From the NCBI GenBank assembly GCA_017387505.1, contig JAFOFB010000015.1, forward strand, positions 225,469-289,468: a stretch of 64,000 nt of DNA, given 5' to 3'. The notes beneath the pieces were generated by a model. The model was given only the letters and a program-made list of their open reading frames with translations. It searched no databases and was not told the origin of the DNA. Shown here piece after piece: positions 18,330 to 26,509 of this stretch. The translations under genes and the position numbers were made by a program. The number at the start of each line of letters is the position of its first letter. Within the stretch, counting starts at the first letter, position 1. The DNA is from Methanocorpusculum sp. (GTDB lineage: Archaea; Halobacteriota; Methanomicrobia; Methanomicrobiales; Methanocorpusculaceae).

Positions 18330-18560
18330 GTGATGTCACGCCGGAGCGGCTGCTAACCGCGCCGCTCTATTCGGCGGGTCTCTCTTAATCCCGCACCGAA
18401 AAAGTCGCGGCGGTTGCAAGCCCTTCGGTCTTTCGCACGCTATTCTGTCGTGCTCATGACTTGAGCAAGCTCTCGTCTTGCTCATAGCTTAATCTCTTCG
18501 CTCCCTCGCCATTAGCCAAGCGGCGCGGCGGGAACTATCCTAAACCCGCACCAGAACAGA
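18330..18560. repeat. Dispersed intergenic repeat, copy B, in a 530-bp gene-free spacer
   Basis: The spacer 18178-18705 has no credible gene. Its centre is G+C-richer than its ends and holds CCGAAAAAG-TCGCGGC (from 18396), short near-repeats of TTGCTCAT/TGCTCATGACTTGAGC, and the 21-bp block identical to copy A (18496-18516), followed by GGCGGGAACT. A weaker relative is on the opposite strand at 48130-48250. The nature of the element is unknown. Confidence 0.45.
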
Positions 18561-18705
18561 CTCATAAATCAAGTTAGAGTCGAGGACAAAGGAGCGGTTC
18601 GTATTTTTGTAGCCCGACATCGCCGGCTACTCAAAACAAAACACACAGCCAAAAACCACTCTCAAAAATAATATCAATCCTAAACGCCCTACATATATAA
18701 CATAT

Positions 18706-20283
18706 ATGGACGCAGACGACGAAGCACTCAAACCAATTTATCAGGAGATAATCTCCCTTATCCTCTTCGAGCCTGGAAAAGATGTCCAGGCTCAAAAGCT
18801 TGCCGTCTGCCGTAAATACTCACTCGACATGATGCCGAAGAACTCGGCAATCCTGCGTGCTGCATCTCCTGACGTCTACGAAACCGTTCGCGAAAGGCTT
18901 CTCGTAAAACCCACGCGTACCCTCTCCGGCGTTGCCCCTGTTGCTGTCATGACCTCTCCGCACCCGTGTCCTCACGGAAAATGTCTGCCGTGCCCGGGAG
19001 GTCCTGAGCACGAATTCCAGTCTCCGCAGAGTTACACAGGAGAAGAACCGGCAGCACTTCGTGCACGTCAGAACGACTACGACCCGTACAAAATGGTCAC
19101 CGCCCGCTTAGGACAGTTCCAGCTCTTAGGACACCACGTCGTCAAGGCTGAACTTATCGTCATGGGCGGAACAATGACAGCACGCCCTGACGAGTATCAG
19201 ACATGGTTCGTCTCGGAATGTCTTCGTGCGATGAACGAATACACAGGGACTAAGTCCGCCGCAAAGGACATCGACTCTCTCATGATTGAGAACGAAACAG
19301 CCTCCGTTCGCTGTATCGCAACAACCTTCGAGACCCGCCCTGACTGGTGTCTGGAAAAGCACATCAATAAGATGCTCGACTTAGGTGTCACAAAAGTAGA
19401 ACTTGGATTCCAGCACACCGAAGACGAACTGTTATACATCAACAAACGCGGCCACACAGTCGGAGACAGCGTTCTCTCAAACACACTCCTCCACGATGCA
19501 GGAATCAAAGTGGGATTCCATGTCATGCCGAACTTATACGGCAGTAACATGGAGCGTGACAAGAGGATGTTTGACACACTCTTCACCGACCCGAGATTCT
19601 GCCCCGACTTCCTCAAAATCTACCCGACATTAGTAACGCCCGGGGCAGAACTCGAAGAGCTCTGGTTAAAGGGCGAGTACGAAACCTACGACGAGGACGA
19701 ACTCGTTGACCTCCTCGCATACGCAAAATCCCGCCTGCCTGAGTATGTCCGCTTACAGCGTATTCAGCGCGATATCCCGGCAAAACTCATCGTCTCCGGC
19801 TCTATCCATGGACACATCAGACAGATGGCACAAAAGCGCTTAGAAGAGCATGGGGGCAGATGCCGCTGTATCAGATGCCGCGAGATTGGACGCAGACCAT
19901 CAAACGCAGTCGATGAAGACCGCGTCTTCTCCTACCGCTGCTGCGGAGGAGACGAGCACTTCATCTCAACCGTTGCAGGCGATGCGCTAATAGGCTTTGT
20001 CCGCCTGAGATTCCCGGGACGCGTGTTCCGCGAGGAGCTCGACGGAGCGGCTCTCGTTCGCGAGCTCCATGTTTACGGAAGCATGGTGCCGCTTGGTGAA
20101 GAAGGCAAAGGTTCTGATCGTCAGCACCGCTCGTATGGAAAACAGCTCCTCGCACGCGCCGAAGAGATGGCACGCGAAGCAGGGTATGAAAAAGTCGCAA
20201 TTATGGCCGGCGTTGGTGTCCGTCCCTACTATCACAGACAGGGATATCAGCGTAAAGGACCATATATGATTAAGGATTTATGA
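18706..20283 (+). CDS. Elp3, tRNA uridine-34 carboxymethyl-forming enzyme
   Basis: A 525-residue archaeal Elp3 with an N-terminal radical SAM domain and a C-terminal GNAT acetyltransferase domain. The CPHGKCLPCPGG cluster motif is near residue 88. A central Zn-type CRCIRCREIG motif sits near residue 387, and GNAT signatures (ELHVYGSMVPLG, SYGKQLLARAEEMAREAGY) are near 440-500. It modifies wobble uridines using acetyl-CoA and SAM. A TATA-like ACATATATAAC lies only 16 bp upstream of the ATG. The stop overlaps priS by 4 bp. Confidence 0.93.
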   Translation: MDADDEALKPIYQEIISLILFEPGKDVQAQKLAVCRKYSLDMMPKNSAILRAASPDVYETVRERLLVKPTRTLSGVAPVAVMTSPHPCPHGKCLPCPGGPEHEFQSPQSYTGEEPAALRARQNDYDPYKMVTARLGQFQLLGHHVVKAELIVMGGTMTARPDEYQTWFVSECLRAMNEYTGTKSAAKDIDSLMIENETASVRCIATTFETRPDWCLEKHINKMLDLGVTKVELGFQHTEDELLYINKRGHTVGDSVLSNTLLHDAGIKVGFHVMPNLYGSNMERDKRMFDTLFTDPRFCPDFLKIYPTLVTPGAELEELWLKGEYETYDEDELVDLLAYAKSRLPEYVRLQRIQRDIPAKLIVSGSIHGHIRQMAQKRLEEHGGRCRCIRCREIGRRPSNAVDEDRVFSYRCCGGDEHFISTVAGDALIGFVRLRFPGRVFREELDGAALVRELHVYGSMVPLGEEGKGSDRQHRSYGKQLLARAEEMAREAGYEKVAIMAGVGVRPYYHRQGYQRKGPYMIKDL

Positions 20284-21419
20284 AGCCGGCAACCCTCGAG
20301 TTCCTCAAAAAACGCTTCTCTGCGTACTATAACGGAGAATTAAAAGGAGCGGGGGCTGTCTTCACCCCCACATCCATGCCTCAGCGCGAGTGGGGTTTTC
20401 TCTTCTTCAGCGAAAGCGTCAAAGCCGGAATGCGCCGTCACTTAACCTTCCCGGACGAGACCGACCTTTCGGCATATCTCAAAACCATGAGCCCTGCGCA
20501 TGTGTACTACTCAACAGCATACTATGCGCACCCGTCCGCTGCAACGATGGCTGAGAAGGAATGGCTCGGCGCTGATTTAATCTTCGACCTCGACGCAGAC
20601 CACATCGTAAAAGGCGCATACGACATGATGCTTGCCCGCGTCAAAGAGGACTTGTACAAGTTAATCGACATGCTGACAGGAGAGCTCGGCTTTTCGAAGC
20701 ATGACCTTCGAATCAACTTCTCAGGAGGCCGCGGATATCATATCCATATCCCGACACTTGCCGTTCGAAGCTTTTCAAGCGCCGAGCGCCGCGAGCTTGT
20801 AAACTATGTCTCAGGCACGGGACTATCTCTTGAGACTATGCTTTCGTCTCCGAAAGCAGACGGCTGGCAGGGACGGTATCGTGCGGCGCTTTCCGGTGAA
20901 CTTGAGCGCATCCAGAACCTCCCGGCTCTCGAAGCCCGCGCTTATTTGTCAGGACTTTCCGGCATCTCTGAAAAGTCTGCGGATTACTTCTACAAGAGCT
21001 TAGGCGAGCTTCGCGGAAAGTTCCAGATAAACCCTGAAAGCCTTAAGGAAAACAAGGTCATCAAAGCTTTAACAAGCCCTGAGAACGAGGTCTTCCAGGG
21101 TGCGGTCCTTGAGTATGCGGCGCAGGCCGATGAGCCGGTTACAACTGATATCAAGCGCTTAATCAGACACCCGGGAAGCCTTCACGGGGGTTCCGGAATG
21201 AGAGTAACTCCAATTCCTTTGGAGGACTTAGACGACTTCGACCCGTTAATCGACGCAGTGGTCTTTGGCGAAGATTTGGTAACCGTTACTGCTAAGTTCA
21301 AGGTAACGATGCCGATTCTTGGAAACACCTATGAAGTGCCAGAGGGAACATCAAAAGTTCCGGAAGCTCTGGCTGTATTCCTCTGCGCCAGAGGGATAGC
21401 TGAACTTGGAGGTGCATGA
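20280..21419 (+). CDS. priS: DNA primase small (catalytic) subunit PriS
   Basis: A 379-residue archaeo-eukaryotic primase subunit that synthesises primers for chromosomal replication. The catalytic motif DLIFDLDADHI is near residue 101, and INFSGGRGYHIHI, with the invariant Ser-Gly-Gly and His, is near 145. A third Asp-containing region lies near RHPGSLHGGSGMRV (about residue 300). It overlaps elp3 upstream and the GINS gene downstream, and the PriS-GINS pairing is a familiar archaeal arrangement. PriL is not in the window. Confidence 0.95.
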   Translation: MKPATLEFLKKRFSAYYNGELKGAGAVFTPTSMPQREWGFLFFSESVKAGMRRHLTFPDETDLSAYLKTMSPAHVYYSTAYYAHPSAATMAEKEWLGADLIFDLDADHIVKGAYDMMLARVKEDLYKLIDMLTGELGFSKHDLRINFSGGRGYHIHIPTLAVRSFSSAERRELVNYVSGTGLSLETMLSSPKADGWQGRYRAALSGELERIQNLPALEARAYLSGLSGISEKSADYFYKSLGELRGKFQINPESLKENKVIKALTSPENEVFQGAVLEYAAQADEPVTTDIKRLIRHPGSLHGGSGMRVTPIPLEDLDDFDPLIDAVVFGEDLVTVTAKFKVTMPILGNTYEVPEGTSKVPEALAVFLCARGIAELGGA

Positions 21420-22120
21420 TGGGAAGAATCACGACCTCGGATCTTCACGGATACTTAATCGACGAGCGCTCATCAGGCTCACTATCGGAAATCCCGGCAA
21501 CTCTCTATGAGGAAATCCAGGCCGACATGGTATCTCTTCGTGCTCAGGCGGCGGCATCTGACGACCCGTTTGGAGAGGGTGCGCAGAGTCTGATTAAGGA
21601 ACGCGAAAGTCTGCGCGAGTACCTGCGCGACCTGTATGCAGTCCGCACCCAGAAGATTTTAAATCTCGCCCTTGCAAGGGCTAACGGGGACGAAATCGAC
21701 CGCAGCGAGCTCCAAATGATGGTGCCCGGAGAGCGCGCATTGTTCGAAGTAGTATTCGAATCATGTACCTCATGCAGAAAAGCTCTTTTAGATGGGAAGC
21801 CAACATTAGAGATTACTGCATACAGTTATGTCTCTCCGGCGGCACAGATAGATGCGGAAGCTTCACCCGCACTACCTCCACTGCCGCCTGATGCGGAAAT
21901 CCCGCCTGAAGAGGCCGCGGATTTCCTGATGGAAAACGTAGCAGGACCCGCTCCCGAATCGTACAGTATCTTAGCTGTACATTCCAACATTCCAGAATTT
22001 CAGGATTATAACGGACGAATTTACTCTCTTTCGCCAGGAGATGTTGTGTCCCTGCCTCCACAGATGGCAGATATTCTGTGTAAAGACAACAAAGCATTAA
22101 GTATCCGTATTCGTAAATGA
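21416..22120 (+). CDS. GINS subunit, Gins51 type
   Basis: A 234-residue protein with an alpha-helical A domain first (about residues 1-130, ending CTSCRKALLDG) and a short beta-rich B domain last (about 185-234, VHSNIPEFQDYNGRIYSLSPGDVVSLP). This A-then-B order marks the Sld5/Psf1-like archaeal Gins51, which links MCM to primase and GAN nuclease at the fork. An acidic, Pro-rich linker joins the domains. The start overlaps the priS stop (ATGATG; either Met possible). Confidence 0.85.
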   Translation: MMGRITTSDLHGYLIDERSSGSLSEIPATLYEEIQADMVSLRAQAAASDDPFGEGAQSLIKERESLREYLRDLYAVRTQKILNLALARANGDEIDRSELQMMVPGERALFEVVFESCTSCRKALLDGKPTLEITAYSYVSPAAQIDAEASPALPPLPPDAEIPPEEAADFLMENVAGPAPESYSILAVHSNIPEFQDYNGRIYSLSPGDVVSLPPQMADILCKDNKALSIRIRK

Positions 22121-22122
22121 AT

Positions 22123-22167
22123 AATGATATTTAGTGTGGCTTAGCTTACGCTTTCAAAGCGTCAGCT
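22123..22167 (+). promoter_or_regulatory. Promoter and inverted repeat upstream of rpl44e
   Basis: A weak TATA-like AATGATATTT lies at 22123-22132. An inverted repeat, AGCT-t-ACGCTTT-c-AAAGCGT-c-AGCT, spans 22143-22167, centred near the predicted transcription start. It could be an operator or a leader hairpin. Confidence 0.4.
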
Positions 22168-22194
22168 GCTCAATCCTTAGAAGGGGTAAATATT

Positions 22195-22473
22195 ATGAAG
22201 AAACCAGTAAAGTTCAACACCTACTGCCCATACTGCCGCAAGCACACTGAGCACGAGGTTGAAAAGGTAAAGAAGGGAAGAACCACCGGTCTCCACTGGA
22301 TCGACCGCCAGAAGGCACGCAGAAGCAAGATCGGAAACCGTGGTAAGTTCGGCAAAGTTCCGGGAGGAGACAAGCCGACCAAGAAGATTAACGTCCGCTA
22401 CCGCTGCAAAGAGTGTGGAAAAGCACACCTTCGCCCAGGCTTCCGCGCAGGCAAATTCGAACTTACGGAGTGA
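22195..22473 (+). CDS. rpl44e: Ribosomal protein L44e (eL42)
   Basis: A 92-residue zinc-ribbon protein of the large subunit, near the E site. Zinc pairs are YCPYCRKH near residue 11 and CKECGK near 72. The [14 protein letters not shown] segment and the GGDKPTKK stretch are family landmarks. AAGGGG precedes the ATG. It is the first gene of the rpl44e-rps27e-aIF2alpha-nop10 cluster typical of archaea. Confidence 0.96.
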   Translation: MKKPVKFNTYCPYCRKHTEHEVEKVKKGRTTGLHWIDRQKARRSKIGNRGKFGKVPGGDKPTKKINVRYRCKECGKAHLRPGFRAGKFELTE

Positions 22474-22479
22474 TTGAAA

Positions 22480-22668
22480 ATGGTAAAAGCAAATCGCGAA
22501 AACCGGAGCAAGTTCCTGAAAGTAAAGTGCCCGGACTGTGAAAACGAACAGCTCGTCTTTGACAAGGCAACCTCTGTTGTCGAGTGTACCGTCTGCGGTC
22601 GTGTTCTCACCGAACCAACCGGTGGAAAGGCAATCATCAAAGCTGACGTTATCGCATCCTTTGAATAA
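22480..22668 (+). CDS. rps27e: Ribosomal protein S27e (eS27)
   Basis: A 62-residue zinc-finger protein with KCPDCENEQ and ECTVCGRVL Cys pairs. The start is taken as ATG 22480 ([12 protein letters not shown]), 6 bp after the rpl44e stop; a TTG at 22474 would add two residues but has no support. Confidence 0.95.
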   Translation: MVKANRENRSKFLKVKCPDCENEQLVFDKATSVVECTVCGRVLTEPTGGKAIIKADVIASFE

Positions 22669-22689
22669 AATAGTGGAAAATTACATCAA

Positions 22690-23460
22690 ATGAGTGGAAA
22701 GTGGCCAATTGAGGGAGAACTCGTCGTCTGCAGTGTCGTCGAAGTCAAAGACTTCGCGGCATTTGTAACTCTTGACGAGTACGAAAAGCGAGAAGGACTT
22801 ATTCCGATTGCGGAGGTAGCCCGCGGATGGATTAAATATATCCGTGACTACATCCGTGAAGGACAGAAAGTTGTCTGTAAAGTCTTAAGCGTTGATACTG
22901 CCCGCGGCCACATTGACCTCTCTTTAAAGGATGTAAACGAACATCAGCGCCGTGAAAAGATTCAGGACTGGAAGAACGAGCAGAAGGCACACAAGTGGAT
23001 CGGATTCGCATCCGAGGCATCCAAGGTTCCTGCAAAGGAGTACGAGGATGCTATGTACGCTGAGTATGCTTCTCTTTACTCCGCGTTCGAAGACATCGTC
23101 TTGGAGCCGGAAAAGACCTTAGCCAAGTTTGATTTATCTGATGAGGCAAAGGCTGCTCTCCAGAAGATGGCTGAGGAGAATGTTAAGATTCAGAAGGTTA
23201 CAATCAGTGCCATTTTAGAACTTATCTCCAACAAGCCGGACGGTGTAAACATCATCCGCAGAGCTCTTAGAAGCGCTGCTCCGAAGATTGACGGTGCTGA
23301 GATTGAGATTCTGTATCTTGGAGCTCCAAACTACCGCATCAAAGTGACCGCAACCGATTACAAGAAGGCAGAGCGTGCATTAGAGAAAGCCTCTGATGCG
23401 GCTATCGGTGTCATGGTTCGTGCGGAAGGCACTGGAAAGCTTATTAGAAAACAGAAATAA
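22690..23460 (+). CDS. Translation initiation factor aIF2 alpha subunit
   Basis: A 256-residue protein with an N-terminal S1/OB domain (about residues 5-85, WPIEGELVVCSVVEVKDFAAFVTL region), a helical middle domain, and a C-terminal alpha-beta domain (about 175-256). It is part of the aIF2 heterotrimer that brings initiator Met-tRNA to the ribosome. It lies 21 bp after rps27e and 9 bp before nop10, in the usual archaeal order. Confidence 0.95.
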   Translation: MSGKWPIEGELVVCSVVEVKDFAAFVTLDEYEKREGLIPIAEVARGWIKYIRDYIREGQKVVCKVLSVDTARGHIDLSLKDVNEHQRREKIQDWKNEQKAHKWIGFASEASKVPAKEYEDAMYAEYASLYSAFEDIVLEPEKTLAKFDLSDEAKAALQKMAEENVKIQKVTISAILELISNKPDGVNIIRRALRSAAPKIDGAEIEILYLGAPNYRIKVTATDYKKAERALEKASDAAIGVMVRAEGTGKLIRKQK

Positions 23461-23469
23461 GGATTTGAA

Positions 23470-23637
23470 ATGTCTGGTCATATTCGCATCTGTCGGATAG
23501 ACAACATTCACACTCTTTTGAAAATTTGCCCGGTTTGCGGGAACGAAACCGTTTCAGTTCATCCTGCGCGCTATTCGCCGGAGGACAGGTATGGTAAGTA
23601 CCGCCGGCTTTTAAAAGACGCTCATGGAAGAAGTTAA
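23470..23637 (+). CDS. nop10: Nop10, H/ACA RNP protein
   Basis: A 55-residue protein too short for routine ORF calling. It starts MSGHIRICRIDNIHTL and carries the zinc pair ICPVCGNET followed by HPARYSPEDRYGKYRR, the hallmark Nop10 core. It belongs to the box H/ACA pseudouridylation complex with Cbf5, Gar1 and L7Ae. The start follows aIF2 alpha by 9 bp and the 3' end overlaps the PAC2 gene by 14 bp. The first zinc pair of some archaeal homologues is reduced to a single Cys here. Confidence 0.92.
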   Translation: MSGHIRICRIDNIHTLLKICPVCGNETVSVHPARYSPEDRYGKYRRLLKDAHGRS

Positions 23638-24382
23638 CGTTCACTGGTATGTGGAAGATGTGTCGGCACATTCGTGCGAAGTCGCAGTCGCTGGACTTCC
23701 CGGAGTCGGACATGTCGGGAAATTGGTTGTTGATCATTTAATCCGTTCTTTAAACGCGGTAAAGGTTGCCGAGATTACGTCAACGTTTTTCCCGCCACAG
23801 ATGTATCTCTCAGAAGAAGGTGTTCTGCGGTTCCCGCGAAATGAGATTTTCTTTGCAGAAGCGGCAGAAGGACGCCCTGCTATGCTTTTTTTGGCCGGAG
23901 ACTGCCAGAGTGTAGGGCCTGAAGGTCACTATAAGTTAGGTGAGGCCTATGTTAAGGTGTTCTCGCTTCTTGGAGTTCGCCGGATTTATACTCTCGGAGG
24001 TTACGGTGTTGGGCGCCTTGTTGAGCATCCAAGGGTTCTTGCAGGTCTTTCTCACGCTTCGTTAAAGGAGGCTGTGGTTGAAGCAGGTGCGGTCTCAAAC
24101 GGTGTTGAGCCTGTTGGAGGCATTATCGGTGCGGCAGGTCTTTTAATCACATACGGTCGTCTGTCCGGTATGGAAGGCGTCGCTCTCCTTGGCGAGACCT
24201 CTGGTTATCTTGTCGATCCGGTCAGTTCTACTGCTGTTCTCGATGTTTTAGAGAAGCTTGTCGGATTTACCGCAGACAGAACCGAGCTTTCCAAGCTCGC
24301 AGAGGAGATGCAGGCTGATTTATCTGCTCTGACCTCTTCTATGCAGCAGAACTCGGCAGACGATCTTCGCTATATTGGATAA
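23624..24382 (+). CDS. PAC2-family proteasome assembly chaperone-like protein
   Basis: A 252-residue protein with the PAC2 start (VAVAGLPGVGHVGKLVVDHL, about residues 21-40), then TLGGYGVGR near 124 and GGIIGAAGLL near 165, the archaeal PbaA/PbaB pattern. Homologues bind the proteasome core or assist its assembly. It overlaps nop10 and is followed at once by the EndoQ-like gene. The exact role in this organism is inferred from family only. Confidence 0.85.
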   Translation: MEEVNVHWYVEDVSAHSCEVAVAGLPGVGHVGKLVVDHLIRSLNAVKVAEITSTFFPPQMYLSEEGVLRFPRNEIFFAEAAEGRPAMLFLAGDCQSVGPEGHYKLGEAYVKVFSLLGVRRIYTLGGYGVGRLVEHPRVLAGLSHASLKEAVVEAGAVSNGVEPVGGIIGAAGLLITYGRLSGMEGVALLGETSGYLVDPVSSTAVLDVLEKLVGFTADRTELSKLAEEMQADLSALTSSMQQNSADDLRYIG

Positions 24383-24383
24383 T

Positions 24384-25511
24384 ATGGAGTTAAACGCAGA
24401 CTTTCATATCCATTCCAGATTCGCGATGGCTACGTCTCCGGATTTATCTCCGGAGACTATTCTTGCAGGCTGTAAGACCAAGGGTCTGGATGTTGTGGCA
24501 ACAGGTGACGCTCTTCATCCTGTCTGGCGCAGAATGTGGGAGTCGTTTATGGAAAACGATTCCGGCGTTGTGGTAATCCCGCAGACGGAAGTCGAAGACG
24601 AGCGCCGCGTGCACCACGTTATTCTGATGGAGACTTTAGAGCAGTTCGATGAGCTTCAAGAGAGGCTTACACCGTACTGTTCTCACTTGGAAACAGCAGG
24701 CAGACCTCATGTTTATGCATCGGGCGAGACGCTCGCACGAGAGGTTCACGAGCTTGGCGGATATATTGGTCCTGCCCATGCTTTTACTCCGTGGACTTCT
24801 CTTTTTGCGGCCTTCGAAAAGCCGTCGGACTGTTACCGCTCGGAAAAGTTTGATTTCTGCGAGCTGGGCTTATCGGCTGATTCGACCTATGGTGCCGGAA
24901 TCGAGGAGTTTGCAGATGTTCCGTTCCTTACAAATTCTGATGCACACAGTCAGTATCCGACAAAGCTCGGCCGCGAGTTCAACCGCATTTCCGTGCAGAA
25001 GAAAACGCCTCGCTCTGTTCTCGATGCGGTAATGTCTTCGAACATTACGTTAAACGCAGGCTTCTTCCCGGAGGAAGGAAAGTATAACAGAACTGCGTGC
25101 ACCAGATGTTATGTTCAGTTCTCGTACGAGGAGGCAGAAGCTAACAAATGGAAGTGCCCGGACTGCAAAGGCAGAATTAAGCTTGGTGTGCGCGAGAGGG
25201 CTTTTGCGATGTCTTCGATTCCGGCAACACCGCGCCCGCCGTATCTGAAGATGATTCCGTTAGGTGATGTCATCGCCCGTGTTCTGGGTGTTTCATCTCC
25301 AAATACCAAGAAGGCAAAGGCTCTGTATTCAGCATTTATCGAGCGGTTTGGAAACGAGATTTCTGTTCTGCTTGAAGCGTCGGAATCAGAGATGGCAGAG
25401 GTATCAGAAGGCGTTTCATCTGCTGTTGTTTCGATGAGGGAAGGCAGGGTTCTTCTCTTCCCCGGAGGCGGGGGCAAGTACGGAAGCTTTGCTTTCCCTA
25501 CTGTTGAATAA
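24384..25511 (+). CDS. PHP-domain endonuclease Q-like protein
   Basis: A 375-residue protein. The N-terminal PHP metal site is visible as DFHIHSRFAMATS near residue 5, ATGDALHP near 41, a QTEVED region near 74 and FLTNSDAHS near 185. A four-Cys zinc finger (CTRCYVQF, then KCPDCKGRI) lies near 240-265, and a small helical C-terminal region follows. This order matches endonuclease Q, which nicks DNA 5' of deaminated bases such as uracil and hypoxanthine. The start is ATG 24384, 1 bp after the upstream stop. The polymerase-type PHP exonuclease family is the main alternative. Confidence 0.8.
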   Translation: MELNADFHIHSRFAMATSPDLSPETILAGCKTKGLDVVATGDALHPVWRRMWESFMENDSGVVVIPQTEVEDERRVHHVILMETLEQFDELQERLTPYCSHLETAGRPHVYASGETLAREVHELGGYIGPAHAFTPWTSLFAAFEKPSDCYRSEKFDFCELGLSADSTYGAGIEEFADVPFLTNSDAHSQYPTKLGREFNRISVQKKTPRSVLDAVMSSNITLNAGFFPEEGKYNRTACTRCYVQFSYEEAEANKWKCPDCKGRIKLGVRERAFAMSSIPATPRPPYLKMIPLGDVIARVLGVSSPNTKKAKALYSAFIERFGNEISVLLEASESEMAEVSEGVSSAVVSMREGRVLLFPGGGGKYGSFAFPTVE

Positions 25512-25579
25512 TTCTTTTTTTTGTTGGATACATTTGGTCAAAGCACAACATACATATTATCAGCCGCCAACATCATTGT

Positions 25580-26497
25580 ATGATTACTGTTTTATCCGGC
25601 GGAACCGGTACTCCGAAACTTATTCGCGGTCTCCGTCAGATTCTCCGGGACAATGAGATAACAGTCATTGTAAATACTGCAGAGGACCTGCATCAGTCAG
25701 GCCACTATGTGTCTCCTGATGTTGATACTGTAACGTATCTCTTCGCCGGAATCCTGAATACTGATACCTGGTGGGGAATCAAAGGGGATACTCTTGATAC
25801 CTACCACGCTATGGAAAAAATCGGCTACAAAGAGCCGCTTCCGCTTGGAGAGCGTGACCGTGCAACAAATATTGCAAGAACTTCTTTTATGCAGTCCGGC
25901 ATGACCCTGACTGAAGCCACACAGAAGATTTGCGAAGGATACGGAATCTCCGCAAAGATTCTTCCAATGTCCGACCAGGAGGTAACCTCCTATGTCGTAA
26001 CAGAAGACGGAAGTCTCATGCATTACCAGGAGTACTGGGTTGGAAAGCGCGGAAATGTTCCAATCACAGGAATCCGCCGCGTAACAGCAGACGAATCTCC
26101 GCTTATGGCAACGGACGCTGTAATATCAGCCATTGAGGAAAGCGACGGCGTCTTAATTGGTCCTTCAAACCCTGTTACAAGTATTGGTCCTATTCTTGAG
26201 TGCGGCGGTGTTCGCGAAGCACTTTCAAAGAAGTTTGTCGCAGCCGTTAGTCCGTTTATCGGAAACAGACCTGTAAGCGGTCCTGCCGCGGCTCTCATGA
26301 CTGCATGGGGATATGAACCGAATTCGGCTGGAACCCGCAAGGTTTACGGAGATGTTGTGGACTTGTTCGTCCAGGATATGAAGGATACTGTCGAGGTCGA
26401 GGGAGCTATGAAGCTCGATACTATGATGACCAATCTGAAAAAGGCCGAGTCTCTTGCATGGGATATCTTATCCTACATGCCGGGACTTTCCAGATAA
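25580..26497 (+). CDS. cofD: 2-phospho-L-lactate transferase CofD (F420 biosynthesis)
   Basis: A 305-residue enzyme that couples lactyl-2-diphospho-5'-guanosine (or the enolpyruvyl form) to Fo to give F420-0. The N-terminal LSGGTGTPKLIRGLRQIL motif, NTAEDLHQSG near residue 35, SPDVDTVTY near 48 and IGPSNPVTSIGPIL near 193 are diagnostic. A TATA-like CATATTATC lies about 25-30 bp upstream, so the transcript may be nearly leaderless. F420 is the hydride carrier for the CO2-reduction pathway encoded elsewhere in the window. Confidence 0.95.
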   Translation: MITVLSGGTGTPKLIRGLRQILRDNEITVIVNTAEDLHQSGHYVSPDVDTVTYLFAGILNTDTWWGIKGDTLDTYHAMEKIGYKEPLPLGERDRATNIARTSFMQSGMTLTEATQKICEGYGISAKILPMSDQEVTSYVVTEDGSLMHYQEYWVGKRGNVPITGIRRVTADESPLMATDAVISAIEESDGVLIGPSNPVTSIGPILECGGVREALSKKFVAAVSPFIGNRPVSGPAAALMTAWGYEPNSAGTRKVYGDVVDLFVQDMKDTVEVEGAMKLDTMMTNLKKAESLAWDILSYMPGLSR

Positions 26498-26509
26498 TTT
26501 TTTTATCGC

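Noticed and set aside
18178-18705. A small gene or tRNA in the elp3 upstream spacer
   Set aside because: Only repeat-like sequence and promoter elements were seen; short frames there have no start signal or recognisable product.
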